From Albimonas marina (lineage in GTDB: Bacteria > Pseudomonadota > Alphaproteobacteria > Rhodobacterales > Rhodobacteraceae), in NCBI RefSeq assembly GCF_029223255.1, contig NZ_JARHUC010000009.1, positions 248,001-312,000 of the forward strand: 64,000 bases of DNA, given 5' to 3'. Below are positions 1-8,601 of this stretch, one piece after another. The notes below the pieces were generated by a model. It saw nothing but the letters and a program-made list of their open reading frames with translations, was not told the origin of the DNA and made no database searches. Both the position numbers and the translations under genes were made by a program. Within the stretch, counting starts at the first letter, position 1, and each line of letters begins with the position of its first letter.

Positions 1-353
1 AGCGGCGTGTCGAGCGCGATCACCAGGATGCCCGCGTCCCGCGCCTGCTGGAGCGAGGGCACGATGGCCGAGGTGCTGGACGCGGTGATCAGGATGCCCT
101 CGGCGCCGTTGGCGATGCAGGTCTCGACCGCGCTGACCTGGGCCTCGTTGTCGCCGTCGACCTTGCCGGCGTAGCTGTTGAGCGAGATCCCCAGCTCCTT
201 CGCCTTGGCCTCGGCGCCTTCGCGCATCTTCACGAAGAACGGGTTGGTGTCGGTCTTGGTGATCAGGCAGGCGGAGATGTCCGCGGCCTGGGCGGCCCCG
301 CCGGAGGCGAGGGCGATCGTGGCGAGCGCGGTGGCTGCGAGAAGCGGCTTCAT
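1..353 (-). CDS. Sugar ABC transporter periplasmic binding protein, FrcB-like (C-terminus outside window)
   Basis: The first 117 residues of a periplasmic binding protein of the ribose/fructose (RbsB/FrcB) family are present; the rest lies beyond base 1. It opens with a typical signal peptide ([19 protein letters not shown], cleavage expected after AQA near residue 23). The mature N-terminus reads [21 protein letters not shown], the first strand and sugar-contact loop of this family, followed by [20 protein letters not shown]. Its role would be to bind a hexose in the periplasm and deliver it to an ABC importer. A divergent ROK regulator and a mannose-6-phosphate isomerase next door favour fructose or mannose. 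The FrcB assignment rests on family memory and context; the exact sugar is not proven. Confidence 0.9.
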   Translation of the reverse strand, partial: MKPLLAATALATIALASGGAAQAADISACLITKTDTNPFFVKMREGAEAKAKELGISLNSYAGKVDGDNEAQVSAVETCIANGAEGILITASSTSAIVPSLQQARDAGILVIALDTP

Positions 354-457
354 GGGGATCCTCCCGAGTGTCTGGTCGCCGGATCGCAGGCGTCCGGCTG
401 TTCCTCCCGGCCGCGACTCGGCGACCGGCGCACCCCTTGGATGCGGGATTCGCGCCC

Positions 458-487
458 TTGCGTCAATTAATAAATCCATTTGATATA
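458..487 (+). promoter_or_regulatory. Candidate promoter for the ROK regulator in an AT-rich divergent gap
   Basis: The 191-base gap between the divergent binding-protein and ROK genes contains the only AT-rich patch nearby (about 464-493). TTGCGT at 458-463 and GATATA at 482-487 are 18 bases apart and fit a sigma-70-type -35/-10 pair reading toward the ROK gene. The AT-rich run TTAATAAATCCATTTG between them is a plausible ROK operator. Inference only. Confidence 0.4.
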
Positions 488-544
488 CAAATCGGGAGCA
501 GGCATGCTTTCCCCGGGGATCGAGGCACAGGCGGGCGACGCGAG

Positions 545-1717
545 ATGAAGGACACCGAAATCCGGGGCCTGCGGCCGGGCGTGAACCTGACCGGCGTGCG
601 CGCCCATAACGAGCGGCTGATCCTGTCCCTGATCCAGCGGCACGGAGAGATGCCGGGCGCCGAGCTCGCGAAGCTCGCGGAGCTGTCGCCGCAGACCGTC
701 TCCAACATCCTGCGCCGGCTGGAGGCGGACGGCTTCCTGCTGCGCGGGACGCCGCAGCGGGGGCGGGTGGGCAAGCCCTCGGTCCCCATGGCGCTGGACC
801 CGGACGGGGCGCTCTCCTTCGGGCTGAAGCTGGGGCGGCGCACCTCGGACCTGGCGGTGATGAACCTGCATGGGACCGTGCTGGAGGAGCGGCGGATCGC
901 CTATCGCTATCCCATGCCCGAGCAGATCTTCGGCTTCCTGCGCGAGGGGATGACCACGCTGTCGGCGGGCCTGTCCGAACGCCAGCGGTCGGCGCTGTGC
1001 GGGGTGGGCATCGCCGCGCCGGCGGAGATCTGGCGCTGGGTCGACGCGCTGGGCGCCTCGGACGAGATGTCGGTCTGGCAGGACGTCGACTTCGCCGAGG
1101 AGCTCGCCGCCTTCTCCGGCCTGCCGCTGTTCACCGAGAACGACGCCACCGCCGCCTGCCGGGCGGAGCATGTCTTCGGCCGGGGGAGGGAGTTCGGCGA
1201 CTACGCCTATTTCTTCATCGGCTCGTTCATCGGCGGCGGGGTGGTGATGAACTCCTCGGTGGTGGTGGGGGGGCGGCGCAACGCCGGCGCCTTCGGCTCG
1301 TTGCCCGCGATCGGGGCGGACGGGCGGCGCACGCAGCTGCTCGACACCGCCTCGATCCACCTGCTCGAGGCCGAGATCGCGCGCGCGGGCGGCGACACGG
1401 GCGCCCTGTGGACCGAGCCGCAGGACTGGTCCGCCTTCGCCCCGCAGCTCGCCCCCTGGATCGAGCGGACGGCGGTGCAGCTCGCCGAGGCCGCCTGCAC
1501 GGTCTGCGCGGTGATCGACTTCGAGGCGGTGCTGATCGACGGCGCCTTCCCCGTCGCGGTGCGCGAGGCGATCGTGACCCGAGCGCGGGAGGCGATGGAG
1601 GGCATGGACATGCGCGGCCTGATCGCCCCGCGGATCGAGGCCGCCCGCGTCGGCGGAACCGCCCGCGCCATCGGCGCCGCGGCCCTGCCGATCTTCTCGC
1701 AGTTCTTCCTGGAGTGA
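545..1717 (+). CDS. ROK-family transcriptional regulator (FrcR-like)
   Basis: 390-residue protein with an N-terminal winged helix-turn-helix (about 28-85: [24 protein letters not shown]) followed by a ROK sugar-kinase fold ([17 protein letters not shown]; the glycine-rich [11 protein letters not shown] loop). It should bind DNA in response to a sugar or sugar phosphate and control the divergent sugar transporter. The zinc-binding CxCGxxGC motif of classical ROK proteins is absent: the equivalent stretch after [14 protein letters not shown] has no cysteines. This is known in a branch of alphaproteobacterial ROK regulators. The ATG at 545 is chosen because the open frame upstream has no domain and overlaps the promoter-like region. 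Convergent with the isomerase gene, 46 bases away. Confidence 0.88.
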   Translation: MKDTEIRGLRPGVNLTGVRAHNERLILSLIQRHGEMPGAELAKLAELSPQTVSNILRRLEADGFLLRGTPQRGRVGKPSVPMALDPDGALSFGLKLGRRTSDLAVMNLHGTVLEERRIAYRYPMPEQIFGFLREGMTTLSAGLSERQRSALCGVGIAAPAEIWRWVDALGASDEMSVWQDVDFAEELAAFSGLPLFTENDATAACRAEHVFGRGREFGDYAYFFIGSFIGGGVVMNSSVVVGGRRNAGAFGSLPAIGADGRRTQLLDTASIHLLEAEIARAGGDTGALWTEPQDWSAFAPQLAPWIERTAVQLAEAACTVCAVIDFEAVLIDGAFPVAVREAIVTRAREAMEGMDMRGLIAPRIEAARVGGTARAIGAAALPIFSQFFLE

Positions 1718-1763
1718 TCCGAGGCGGGCGCGGCGCGCGCCGCTCGCTCGCCCGGGCCGCCGC

Positions 1764-2684
1764 CTAGCGGCCGGAGGGGCCGGCCTGGGCCCGGTGGTCC
1801 GACGGCGCGCCGGCCGCGCCCCGGGCCGAGCCGGACAGCGCGAACAGCAGTGCGGGATCGGGGGTGGGGCCGGGGTAGGCGCACAGGATCGTGGCGCCCA
1901 GCGGGCCCGCCTCGATCACCGCGCGGTCGGCGTTGAGGTGGAACGCGTCGCCCACCTCGCCGGGGTTGAGCCCGATCTCGGCGGTTCCGTCGGTCACCAG
2001 CAGCCAGGTCTCGCGCGCCGCGGCGATGCGCCAGCGCGCGCCGGGGGCGAAGCTCAGCCGCTCGAAGATGAAGGGGGCGCTCTCGACCAGCACGCTGCGC
2101 GCCGCGCTCAGGCGCAGGGCGGGGGAGGCGTCGGGCGCGGTCTCGCGGTCGGCGGCCCCGACCGCGGCGTCGCGGTGCAGGGGGCGGGCGCCTGCGAAGT
2201 CGAACATGCGGTAGGAGTCGTCGCAAAGCTGCTGGATCTCGGCCACCACCAGCCCCGCGCCCAGCGCGTGGATCGTGCCCGCCGGCAGGTTCAACACGTC
2301 GCCCTCCGAGACCGGACGCCAGTCCGCGAGCTGCGCGATCGAGCCGTCGTCGATGGCCGCGCTCAGCTGCGCCGAGGTCTGCGGCCGGTTCAGCCCCAGC
2401 GCGACATGTGCGCCGGGGGCCGCGCGCAGCACGCACCAGGCCTCGCTCTTGCCCCGCCGGCGTCCGGCGAGATGCGCGGCCGCGTCGTCGGGATGCACCT
2501 GGAGGGAGAGGGGCGCGTCGGCGAACAGCAGCTTGAGCTGCAGCGCCGGCGCCGGCGCCTCGCGGTCGTCGAGGTCATAGCGGATCTCGCCGATGCGCCG
2601 GCCCGCGCCCTCGCGGCTCCAGGGATGCAGATCGTCCGTGCCCCAGGGCTTCGCCACCAGCCGCGCCTGCGCCCGTTCCACCAT
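1764..2684 (-). CDS. manA: Mannose-6-phosphate isomerase, short class I type
   Basis: 306 residues, the usual size of short bacterial phosphomannose isomerases. It interconverts mannose-6-phosphate and fructose-6-phosphate in the cytoplasm. Cupin metal-site motifs are visible: LSLQVHPDDA (Gln and His ligands), GKSEAWCVL (Glu ligand) and LNLPAGTIHALGAGL (His ligand plus active-site loop). The N-terminal KPWGTDDLHPW is the family signature for the sugar-phosphate pocket. The start at 2684 gives MVERAQARLVAKPWG, matching family N-termini; the longer frame upstream is unrelated. Its position beside a hexose-type binding protein and ROK regulator suggests it feeds imported mannose into fructose-6-phosphate. 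Confidence 0.9.
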   Translation of the reverse strand: MVERAQARLVAKPWGTDDLHPWSREGAGRRIGEIRYDLDDREAPAPALQLKLLFADAPLSLQVHPDDAAAHLAGRRRGKSEAWCVLRAAPGAHVALGLNRPQTSAQLSAAIDDGSIAQLADWRPVSEGDVLNLPAGTIHALGAGLVVAEIQQLCDDSYRMFDFAGARPLHRDAAVGAADRETAPDASPALRLSAARSVLVESAPFIFERLSFAPGARWRIAAARETWLLVTDGTAEIGLNPGEVGDAFHLNADRAVIEAGPLGATILCAYPGPTPDPALLFALSGSARGAAGAPSDHRAQAGPSGR

Positions 2685-2788
2685 CGTCGCGGTCTCCTCG
2701 GCTGTGGGGGCGGCGGCCCGGCGTCCGGGCCGCCCTGTGCTGTCCGCAAGGACCGCGAGGTCCCTGCGGACCGGCGAGGCCCGGGGCC

Positions 2789-2923
2789 TCACTTCTGCTT
2801 CTTGGCGCCCGTCGTGGCGAGCTCGCCCTTCGCGAACGGCGACACGGCCGTCGCGGCGACGGTCGGCTTCTTCGTCTTGGGCTTCTTGGCTTCGCGGTTG
2901 CTGCGTTTCTGACCTTTGGCCAT
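2789..2923 (-). CDS. Small basic lysine-rich protein, conserved in alphaproteobacteria
   Basis: 44-residue protein beginning MAKGQKRSNREAKKPKTKK and ending in TGAKKQK. It is strongly basic at both ends around a short neutral core (VSPFAKGELA). I recall near-identical short proteins annotated as hypothetical in many alphaproteobacteria. Function is unknown; the charge would suit nucleic-acid or ribosome association, but nothing in the sequence proves that. A GGGAGATCCCG stretch just upstream of the ATG can serve as ribosome binding site. Confidence 0.8.
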   Translation of the reverse strand: MAKGQKRSNREAKKPKTKKPTVAATAVSPFAKGELATTGAKKQK

Positions 2924-3191
2924 CGGGATCTCCCTGCGTGCCGGACGATGGGGGTGCGCCGCCCGCGACGGCCGGCGGCGTCGGGCAGCGGGCGCCGGCC
3001 GTCCCGTCTCGCGGGATGGTCGTCGTCAGGCGGAGGCGTCGATGCCGGAGGCTGCGCGGCGCGCGGATCGTCGGGCGCGCCGGCGGGTCGATCGAAATCG
3101 AGGTCAAGTATTCAGGTGGTCGTGGGGCTGGAGAATGCAAGACGTCCCAGATATTTATTCGGGGGCGGCCCCGGCCCGCGGCGCCCGCCCG

Positions 3192-4067
3192 TCAGGCCGG
3201 GACGGCGGTCACCTGAACCTCGACCTCCAGCGTCCCTGCAGCGCCCTCGGGCCCCGCGAAGCGGCCCGAGACGGGCGTCGCCTGGGCGATGTCGCGGGCC
3301 ACGGCGACGGGGATCAGGTCCGCGCCGCCGACGCTGCGGTTGGTGGGATCGAAGGCCACCCAGCCCGCGCCGGGCAGGTAGATCTCGGCCCAGGCGTGGG
3401 TCGAGCCCGCCCCGGCCGAGCCGGTCAGCCCCGTTCCCTCGCGGTCGTGCAGGTAGCCCGAGACCAGGCGCGCACCGAAGCCCAGCGCGCGGGCCGCCTC
3501 GGCGAAGAGCACCGCGAAGTCGCGGCACGAGCCCTCGCCGCGGTCGAGCGTGTCCAGGGGCGGCCGCGCCCCCTCCTCCTCCCGGCTGCGGTAGACCAGC
3601 GCCCCGGCGACGCCGGCGCAGAGGTCCTTGAGCAGCGACAGCGTGTCGGTGCGCGCGCCCAGCACGAAGCCCCAGGCCCAGCGGCCGAGACGGCCGTCGG
3701 GATCGGGGTGCTGGGGGAACGGCAGCGCGCCCAGGTCGGTGCGGTCGTCGTCCGAGATCGCGAAGGGGAAGACGATGGCCTCGGCCGCGATGTCGAAGAT
3801 CGGCCAGGCGACGGCGTGAAGCTCCACCTCGCTGCGCGAGACGATCTCAAGCCGGTCGGTCGTCCGCTCGAAGGCGGCGGTGGCCACCGCGTTGCCGGCC
3901 ACGTCCCGCGCCCAGACGATGCGCCCGGGCGGGTCCGTGGTCACCTCGTGCGACAGCAGCCGCAGGTTGCGGCTCTCGCGCGGGCGCAGCAGCAGGCGGT
4001 GGGGGCTCAGCGCCACCGGACCACGGTAGCGGTAGAGGGTGCGGTGGAGGATCGACAGCCGGATCAT
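3192..4067 (-). CDS. Transglutaminase-like cysteine protease family protein
   Basis: 291 residues with the bacterial transglutaminase N-terminal beta region (about 1-100: MIRLSILHRTLYRYRGPV, SPHRLLLRPRESR) followed by a transglutaminase-like catalytic core. A complete Cys-His-Asp triad is visible: Cys181 in GEGSCRDFAVLF, His224 in STHAWAEIYLPG, Asp240 in WVAFDPTN. No signal peptide, so cytoplasmic. Bacterial members are thought to be peptidases or amidases, often near circularly permuted ATP-grasp and alpha-E genes in peptide-processing loci; those partners are not seen here. The ATG at 4067 is preceded by a GGGAGG ribosome site; the longer upstream frame lacks one. Substrate unknown. Confidence 0.88.
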   Translation of the reverse strand: MIRLSILHRTLYRYRGPVALSPHRLLLRPRESRNLRLLSHEVTTDPPGRIVWARDVAGNAVATAAFERTTDRLEIVSRSEVELHAVAWPIFDIAAEAIVFPFAISDDDRTDLGALPFPQHPDPDGRLGRWAWGFVLGARTDTLSLLKDLCAGVAGALVYRSREEEGARPPLDTLDRGEGSCRDFAVLFAEAARALGFGARLVSGYLHDREGTGLTGSAGAGSTHAWAEIYLPGAGWVAFDPTNRSVGGADLIPVAVARDIAQATPVSGRFAGPEGAAGTLEVEVQVTAVPA

Positions 4068-4116
4068 GCCGCGGCCTCCCGAAAAGGGCGCAGGAAGGGC
4101 GAATGGAGCGGCGCCC

Positions 4117-4311
4117 TCATCCGCGTCCGGGGCGGCCGAAGACATGGGGCGAGCCGCTGCGCCAGGCCTGCTTGCTCTTGCAGGTGCGGCAGATCCGTTC
4201 GCCGGACCACTCGCTCTCGAAGGGCGTGCGGCAGCGCAGGCAGTCCCGCGTGCGCGCGGTGTCGCCGGCGCGGCGAAGAGGCTCGAAGATCGTATCGGTT
4301 CGGCTGGTCAT
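4117..4311 (-). CDS. Small zinc-ribbon protein (64 aa)
   Basis: A 64-residue protein with two cysteine pairs, DCLRCRTPF and RICRTCKSKQAW, that would form a four-cysteine zinc ribbon. The residues around the knuckles (FESEWSGERICRTCK) resemble a conserved small hypothetical protein of Rhizobiales. Its start overlaps the stop of the upstream gene (ATGA), implying translational coupling with the coiled-coil protein. Role unknown; a nucleic-acid or adaptor function is only a guess from the fold. Confidence 0.75.
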   Translation of the reverse strand: MTSRTDTIFEPLRRAGDTARTRDCLRCRTPFESEWSGERICRTCKSKQAWRSGSPHVFGRPGRG

Positions 4312-4619
4312 GTCGCGTCCTCTTCCCGTTCCAGCAGCCGCGCGATGTCGCCCAGTGCGCGCTCGACGAGCTTGCGGCGACGGGGGTCCTGCGCGTCGCC
4401 GGTCCTGGCGAACAGGCGGATCAGGTACTGGGCCTTCACCGCCGCCTCGGGCCAGGTCTCGGCCGGCTCGGCCATCAACTGGGCCTCCAACTCCTCCTGG
4501 CGTCGGCGCAGGGTCTCCTGGGCCGCTTCGAAATCTCTCAGCGCGTGGCGGCGATGCGCGGCCGCCATCTGGCCGGTCGCCGTGCGGCGGGCGTCCAGGT
4601 CCACGGGGTCGTCGGTCAT
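4308..4619 (-). CDS. Conserved hypothetical, helical/coiled-coil (103 aa)
   Basis: 103 residues, nearly all predicted helix: HRRHALRDFEAAQETLRRRQEELEAQLMAEP forms a charged coiled-coil stretch and the C-terminus RRRKLVERALGDIARLLERE is a second amphipathic helix. No recognised domain. The ATG at 4619 is preferred; the frame stays open further upstream only as an arginine-rich reading of the neighbouring repeat gene. It overlaps the zinc-ribbon gene by four bases, so the two are probably co-translated. Unknown function. Confidence 0.65.
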   Translation of the reverse strand: MTDDPVDLDARRTATGQMAAAHRRHALRDFEAAQETLRRRQEELEAQLMAEPAETWPEAAVKAQYLIRLFARTGDAQDPRRRKLVERALGDIARLLEREEDAT

Positions 4620-4735
4620 CGCCGCGCCTCCCGGTTCGCCGTCACCTGGGCTGCGGTCGTGGTCGTCGGTCGCCTCATGGCTCGCCTCCGTTCTTCGCAG
4701 GGCCGCGGCAGGGGGCCGGACGGGCGGACGGGTCT

Positions 4736-5536
4736 TCACTGCCCGCGGGAGGTCGCCTCGCAGCCCGAGCCGCGGCGGCGGTAGGGCGGGTCGCACTCCC
4801 AATCGTTGCCGGAGCGGTCGATATGCGCGTTCTCCGGCAACTCCAGCTTCAGGCAGGCGTGTCCGTTCGAGCGGTAGCCGCGCAGGCATTTCCAGGCGTC
4901 GCCATAGCCGACGTCGACGAAATAGCCGTTCTCGGGCACCTTCACCGCGACGCAGGCGTCGCCCTTCGCGATGTAGCCCCGCTCGCACACCCAGCCCGGG
5001 CCGGAGCGGAGGCCCGAGAGGTAGCCGTTCGTCGGCACCACGATGGGCTCGCAGCGGTCGCCGCGCACGCGGTTGCCGCGGTCGCAGGCCCAGCCCGGGG
5101 CGCGCCCGTCGTCGGTCAGGTAGCCGTTCTCGGGCACCGCGATCTCGACGCAGGCGGCGCCGTCGGCAAGGTAGCCCCGCTCGCAGGCCCAGTCCTCGCC
5201 GGAGTCGTCCAGGTAGCCGTTCTCCGGCACCGCCACTGGCTCGCAGCGGGCGTGGTCGACCTCGCGGAAGCCGCGCATGCACTGCCAGCCGCGGCTGTAG
5301 GGGCGCAGGGTGGCGAAGGCGTTCTGGGGAATCTCGACCGCCTCGCAGCGCCCGGCGGCCTCGCGGAAGCCGGAATCGCAGCTCCAGCCGCCGCCGTAGT
5401 CGTCGGCGCTGGCGTTCGCCGGCGCCTCGGAGGCCGCCGCGGCCGGAGCGGCCGGGACCAGTCCCAGCGCCGCGACCAGTCCCAGCGACGCGAACAGCGC
5501 CGCCCAGCGCGGGCGTCGCCGCGATCGATCGTCCAT
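4736..5536 (-). CDS. Secreted protein with seven Cys-containing ~33-residue repeats
   Basis: 266 residues: a signal peptide (hydrophobic stretch AALFASLGLVAALGLVPAAPAAAA, cleavage near residue 36) followed by seven tandem copies of a unit W-x-C-x-x-G-[YF]-x(5-7)-C-x-x-[VIL]-x-[VIL]-P-x-N-[GA]-[YFH]. Examples are WACERGYLADGAACVEIAVP and WVCERGYIAKGDACVAVKVP. The last copy is truncated after its second cysteine. Each repeat carries one Cys pair, suggesting one disulfide per unit. The family is known only as a hypothetical EGF-like repeat in alphaproteobacteria. The ATG at 5536 has GAGG eight bases upstream; the earlier GTG has no spaced ribosome site. Function unknown; a surface or periplasmic binding scaffold is a guess. 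Confidence 0.8.
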   Translation of the reverse strand: MDDRSRRRPRWAALFASLGLVAALGLVPAAPAAAASEAPANASADDYGGGWSCDSGFREAAGRCEAVEIPQNAFATLRPYSRGWQCMRGFREVDHARCEPVAVPENGYLDDSGEDWACERGYLADGAACVEIAVPENGYLTDDGRAPGWACDRGNRVRGDRCEPIVVPTNGYLSGLRSGPGWVCERGYIAKGDACVAVKVPENGYFVDVGYGDAWKCLRGYRSNGHACLKLELPENAHIDRSGNDWECDPPYRRRGSGCEATSRGQ

Positions 5537-5620
5537 GGAGGTCACCTCGTCGCCGTCGTCAGGAAGCGGTCGTCGCAGAGCGGGCGGGGCGGGCGCCCTG
5601 CGCCCGCCCCGCCCCGAGGC

Positions 5621-5971
5621 TCAGGAGCCTTCCATGATCCGCTCGGCGCAGGCCGCCGCGAGGTCGCGGTCGGGGCCGTCGGCGCCCGGAGGCGTCGCAT
5701 AGCCCGCGTCCATCACGATCTGGCGGCGCTGGTAGGACTGCGCGGCCTTCAGTTCGGTCAGGGTCTGGCCGCCCATCGGGTCGGCGCGGTACTTGGCGAA
5801 GCACACGGGCGACAGCGCCAGCACCACCTGCTCCTCGGCCCGGTCGCCGGCCATCGTCTCGGCCGAGCCTGCGGTCATCCAACCGCCCCAGCCGAAGCCC
5901 ACGATGGCCAGGGCCGCGGCGCCTGCGACGGCGCCGAAAGCGGCGGGCTGGATCCATTTGGTGTCGATCAT
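5621..5971 (-). CDS. Conserved alphaproteobacterial membrane-anchored hypothetical (116 aa)
   Basis: A single N-terminal transmembrane helix (WIQPAAFGAVAGAAALAIVGFGWGGWMT) is followed by a soluble domain beginning AGSAETMAGDRAEEQVVLALSPVCF and ending DLAAACAERIMEGS, with two cysteines that could pair in the periplasm. The motif SYQRRQIVMDAGYATPPGADGPDRD is shared with small hypothetical proteins I recall from Rhizobiales. No catalytic motif seen. Stands alone between two other small minus-strand genes. Confidence 0.75.
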   Translation of the reverse strand: MIDTKWIQPAAFGAVAGAAALAIVGFGWGGWMTAGSAETMAGDRAEEQVVLALSPVCFAKYRADPMGGQTLTELKAAQSYQRRQIVMDAGYATPPGADGPDRDLAAACAERIMEGS

Positions 5972-6000
5972 TGGTGATGTTTCCCTTGTTGAACCTGGAG

Positions 6001-6264
6001 TCAGGACGCCGAGCGATCGCGCGCCAGCGCGTCGTCGAGATCCTGCGGGTCGACCGGCAGAAGCTCCATCCGTCCGCCGAGATCCGAGACCGCGGGCAGG
6101 CGAAGCAGCGTCGCCTCGCGTCGATAGGCGTGGAACGAAAGCCCCTCGATCAGCGTCTCGTCGGTCTCGACCCGGTAGCTTCCCGCAGGAAGCTCCCGGT
6201 CATGGCCGCTGATGCGGAAGGGCCGTGCGAAGGTCACGACAGTCTCTGTGGTGCGGGTGGTCAT
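6001..6264 (-). CDS. Conserved hypothetical protein (87 aa)
   Basis: 87 residues beginning MTTRTTETVVTFARPFRISGHDRELPAGSY. The core RELPAGSYRVETDETLIEGLSF followed by AYRREATLL resembles a recurrent small alphaproteobacterial family in which the PxGxYxVETDEExIEGLSF segment is the most conserved part. No signal peptide, membrane segment or cysteines. Probably cytoplasmic; function unknown. The AT-rich stretch at 6370-6470 upstream may carry its promoter. Confidence 0.75.
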   Translation of the reverse strand: MTTRTTETVVTFARPFRISGHDRELPAGSYRVETDETLIEGLSFHAYRREATLLRLPAVSDLGGRMELLPVDPQDLDDALARDRSAS

Positions 6265-6707
6265 TGCGCGTCTCCGCCGGGCCGGGGGTTTCGGGCCTGC
6301 GCGGCGGTGCGGCGCCGGTCGATCGGAGCCCCTCGCGGAGGAAGAGCGCCCCTCGAAGCGGTTGGAGCGATTTCAGTTTAAAATGGGCATCGATTTCAAA
6401 ATTTCAATGAAGTCCAGAGTTATTATTTGATAAATATTTTTGAGTCTACCCGTATTTCATTGGATATCACGGCGTCATGCAAGGCGATCCTGCCTCACGG
6501 GCGCTCTCGCCGGCCGCCTGGCCTCGCCGGCGATCCCGGGGCGCAGCAAAGCGGCGCAGCCCGCCTGCCGCGTGTCGCGAGGGCGCAGCGCGCGCGCTAG
6601 GATCGAGCAATGAGCCGCCTCCGCGACGCCCTCCCTCCGCCCGCCTCGGCCTCCGCCGCCGGACCGCTGCGCCGCCTTCTCCCTGCGGCCGGCGCCGGGC
6701 GGCCGGG
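6265..6707. other. 443-base non-coding gap with an AT-rich core
   Basis: No convincing gene. Bases about 6370-6470 are markedly AT-rich (TTATTATTTGATAAATATTT) in an otherwise GC-rich sequence, so this divergent gap probably holds promoters for the 87-residue protein (minus) and the GMC gene (plus). A stretch with small self-complementary elements (TTTCAAAATTTCAATGAA, near 6401) may be an operator. Frames that stay open across the GC-rich half have no recognisable product. Confidence 0.5.
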
Positions 6708-8324
6708 ATGAGCACGCCGGACTACATCGTCGTCGGCGCCGGCTCGGCCGGCTGCATCGTCGCGGCGCGGCTGGCGGAGGATCCGGGCGTCTCGGTCCTG
6801 CTGCTGGAATCCGGGCCGCGCGACCGCTCGGTCCTGCTGGCGATGCCGGCGGCCGTCTCCTACCCCCTGCGGCAGGCGAAATGGACCTGGCGCTACGAGA
6901 CGGGGCCGGAGCCGGGGCTGGGCGGGCGCACCGTCTCCCATCCCCGCGGGCGGGTGCTGGGCGGATCCTCCTCGATCAACGGCATGGTCTTCGTGCGCGG
7001 CGCGGCCCATGACTTCGACGGCTGGGCGGCGGAGGGGCTGGCCGGCTGGTCCCACGCCGACTGCCTGCCCTACTTCCGGCGGATGGAGCGCTTCGAGGAC
7101 GGCGCGAGCGCCGAGCGCGGCGGCGACGGTCCGCTGAGCGTGATCCGCCTGAAGGGCGACCATCCCCTGTTCGAGGCGATGATCGAGGCCGCCGAGCAGG
7201 CGGGCCTGCCCGCCAACCCCGACTACAACGCCCATTGGCGCGAGGGCGTGCATCGCCACCAGGCGACGATCCGCGACGGCCGCCGGCACAGCGCCTCGCG
7301 CGCCTGGCTGCGCCCGGCCCTGCGTCGCGGCGGGATCGAGGTGCGCGCCGGGGCGACCGTGCGCCGGATCCTTTTCGACGACGCCCGCCGGGCGGTGGGC
7401 GTGGAATGCGAGCGCCGAGGCGTGCGCGAGGTCGTCCATGCGGGGCGCGAGGTGATCCTGTGCGCGGGCGCCTACGAATCCCCTCACCTTCTGCTGCTGT
7501 CGGGCGTGGGACCGGCCGACCAGCTCCGCGCCCATGACGTGCCTCTCGTCGCCGACGTGCCCGCGGTGGGGCGGGGGCTGGAGGATCACCTGGGCGTCGG
7601 GATCGGTCGGCTCGCCTCGCGCCCCGGGGTCTCGCCCGCGATCCATGCGGGGCCCCTGGGCAAGGGGCTGATCGGCCTGCGCTGGCTGCTGACCGGCGGC
7701 GGGATGGGCGCGCGCAATTTCTGGGAGACGGGGGCCTTCCTGCGCAGCGATCCGTCGCTGGCGCATCCCGACATCCAGCACGAGTTCCTGCCCGTGGCGG
7801 GCGGCCTCTCGGGCGGGGCGCTGCGGGTGGCGGACGGGTTCCGCTACTCGGTCTCGCTGATGCGGCCGCGCAGCCGGGGGAGCGTCTCGCTGGCCTCGGC
7901 CGACCCGCGCGCGGCGCCGCGGATCGTCAGCGGCTATCTCCGCGCGCCCGGCGACCTCGAGGCGCTGATGCGGGGCGTGCGCCGCACGATGGAGATCGTG
8001 CGCCAGCCCGCCTGGGACGCGCTGCGCGGCCCCGCCGACGGGCCGGACCCCGACGCGATGGACGACGCGGAGCTGGCGGCCTGGATCCGCGCGACGGGGA
8101 GCACCTATTTCCACCCCGCCTCGACCTGCCGCATGGGCGTGGACGAGACGAGCGTGGTCGACGCCGAGGGCCGGGTGCACGGGGTCGAGGGGCTGCGGGT
8201 GATCGACGCCTCGGTGATGCCGCACGTGGTCAGCGGCAACACCAACGCCGCCACGATGATGATCGCCGAGAAGCTCTCCGACGCCGTGCGCGGCCGCCGC
8301 CTGGCCCCCGCCGCGCCGGGCTGA
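6708..8324 (+). CDS. GMC-family FAD oxidoreductase (choline/alcohol dehydrogenase-like)
   Basis: 538 residues. The FAD dinucleotide fold opens the protein ([19 protein letters not shown]), followed by GMC signature 1 ([18 protein letters not shown]) and signature 2 ([16 protein letters not shown]). Active-site elements lie at the C-terminus: [11 protein letters not shown] (catalytic His) and [17 protein letters not shown] (catalytic Asn). Such enzymes oxidise alcohols to aldehydes and pass electrons to quinone or a cytochrome. The quinol oxidase immediately downstream on the same strand makes a quinone route plausible. It has the length and features of choline dehydrogenases, but substrate cannot be read from sequence. 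The ATG at 6708 directly precedes the FAD motif. Confidence 0.92.
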   Translation: MSTPDYIVVGAGSAGCIVAARLAEDPGVSVLLLESGPRDRSVLLAMPAAVSYPLRQAKWTWRYETGPEPGLGGRTVSHPRGRVLGGSSSINGMVFVRGAAHDFDGWAAEGLAGWSHADCLPYFRRMERFEDGASAERGGDGPLSVIRLKGDHPLFEAMIEAAEQAGLPANPDYNAHWREGVHRHQATIRDGRRHSASRAWLRPALRRGGIEVRAGATVRRILFDDARRAVGVECERRGVREVVHAGREVILCAGAYESPHLLLLSGVGPADQLRAHDVPLVADVPAVGRGLEDHLGVGIGRLASRPGVSPAIHAGPLGKGLIGLRWLLTGGGMGARNFWETGAFLRSDPSLAHPDIQHEFLPVAGGLSGGALRVADGFRYSVSLMRPRSRGSVSLASADPRAAPRIVSGYLRAPGDLEALMRGVRRTMEIVRQPAWDALRGPADGPDPDAMDDAELAAWIRATGSTYFHPASTCRMGVDETSVVDAEGRVHGVEGLRVIDASVMPHVVSGNTNAATMMIAEKLSDAVRGRRLAPAAPG

Positions 8325-8601
8325 GCCGCGCCCGCCCGCTCTACCCGGCGTCGTCAGGGCGAGGGCCTGGCCCCGCCGCGTCGACTTGAGCCGCCGTCCG
8401 CCGGGTCGGCCCGGCGCCGCCCGGGCGACGTCTCCGCTCGCTCCGCCTCCTCTCTCCGGCGCGGCCTGCGGCGATGCGTCGGGCCGCGCCGCGGGCTTGG
8501 CGCCGCGGGGCCTTGGTTTCGTCATCCCCGGCGCCACCTTGGAGCTCCAGCGCCGTTCGCGCGCTTGGCCGCCGTCAGCCGTCAGCCGGAGCCCCCGTCG
8601 C

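Noticed and set aside
1730-1743. GC palindrome (GCGGCGC/GCGCCGC) between the ROK and manA genes as a terminator
   Set aside because: No loop and no T-run; such palindromes are common by chance in this GC-rich DNA.
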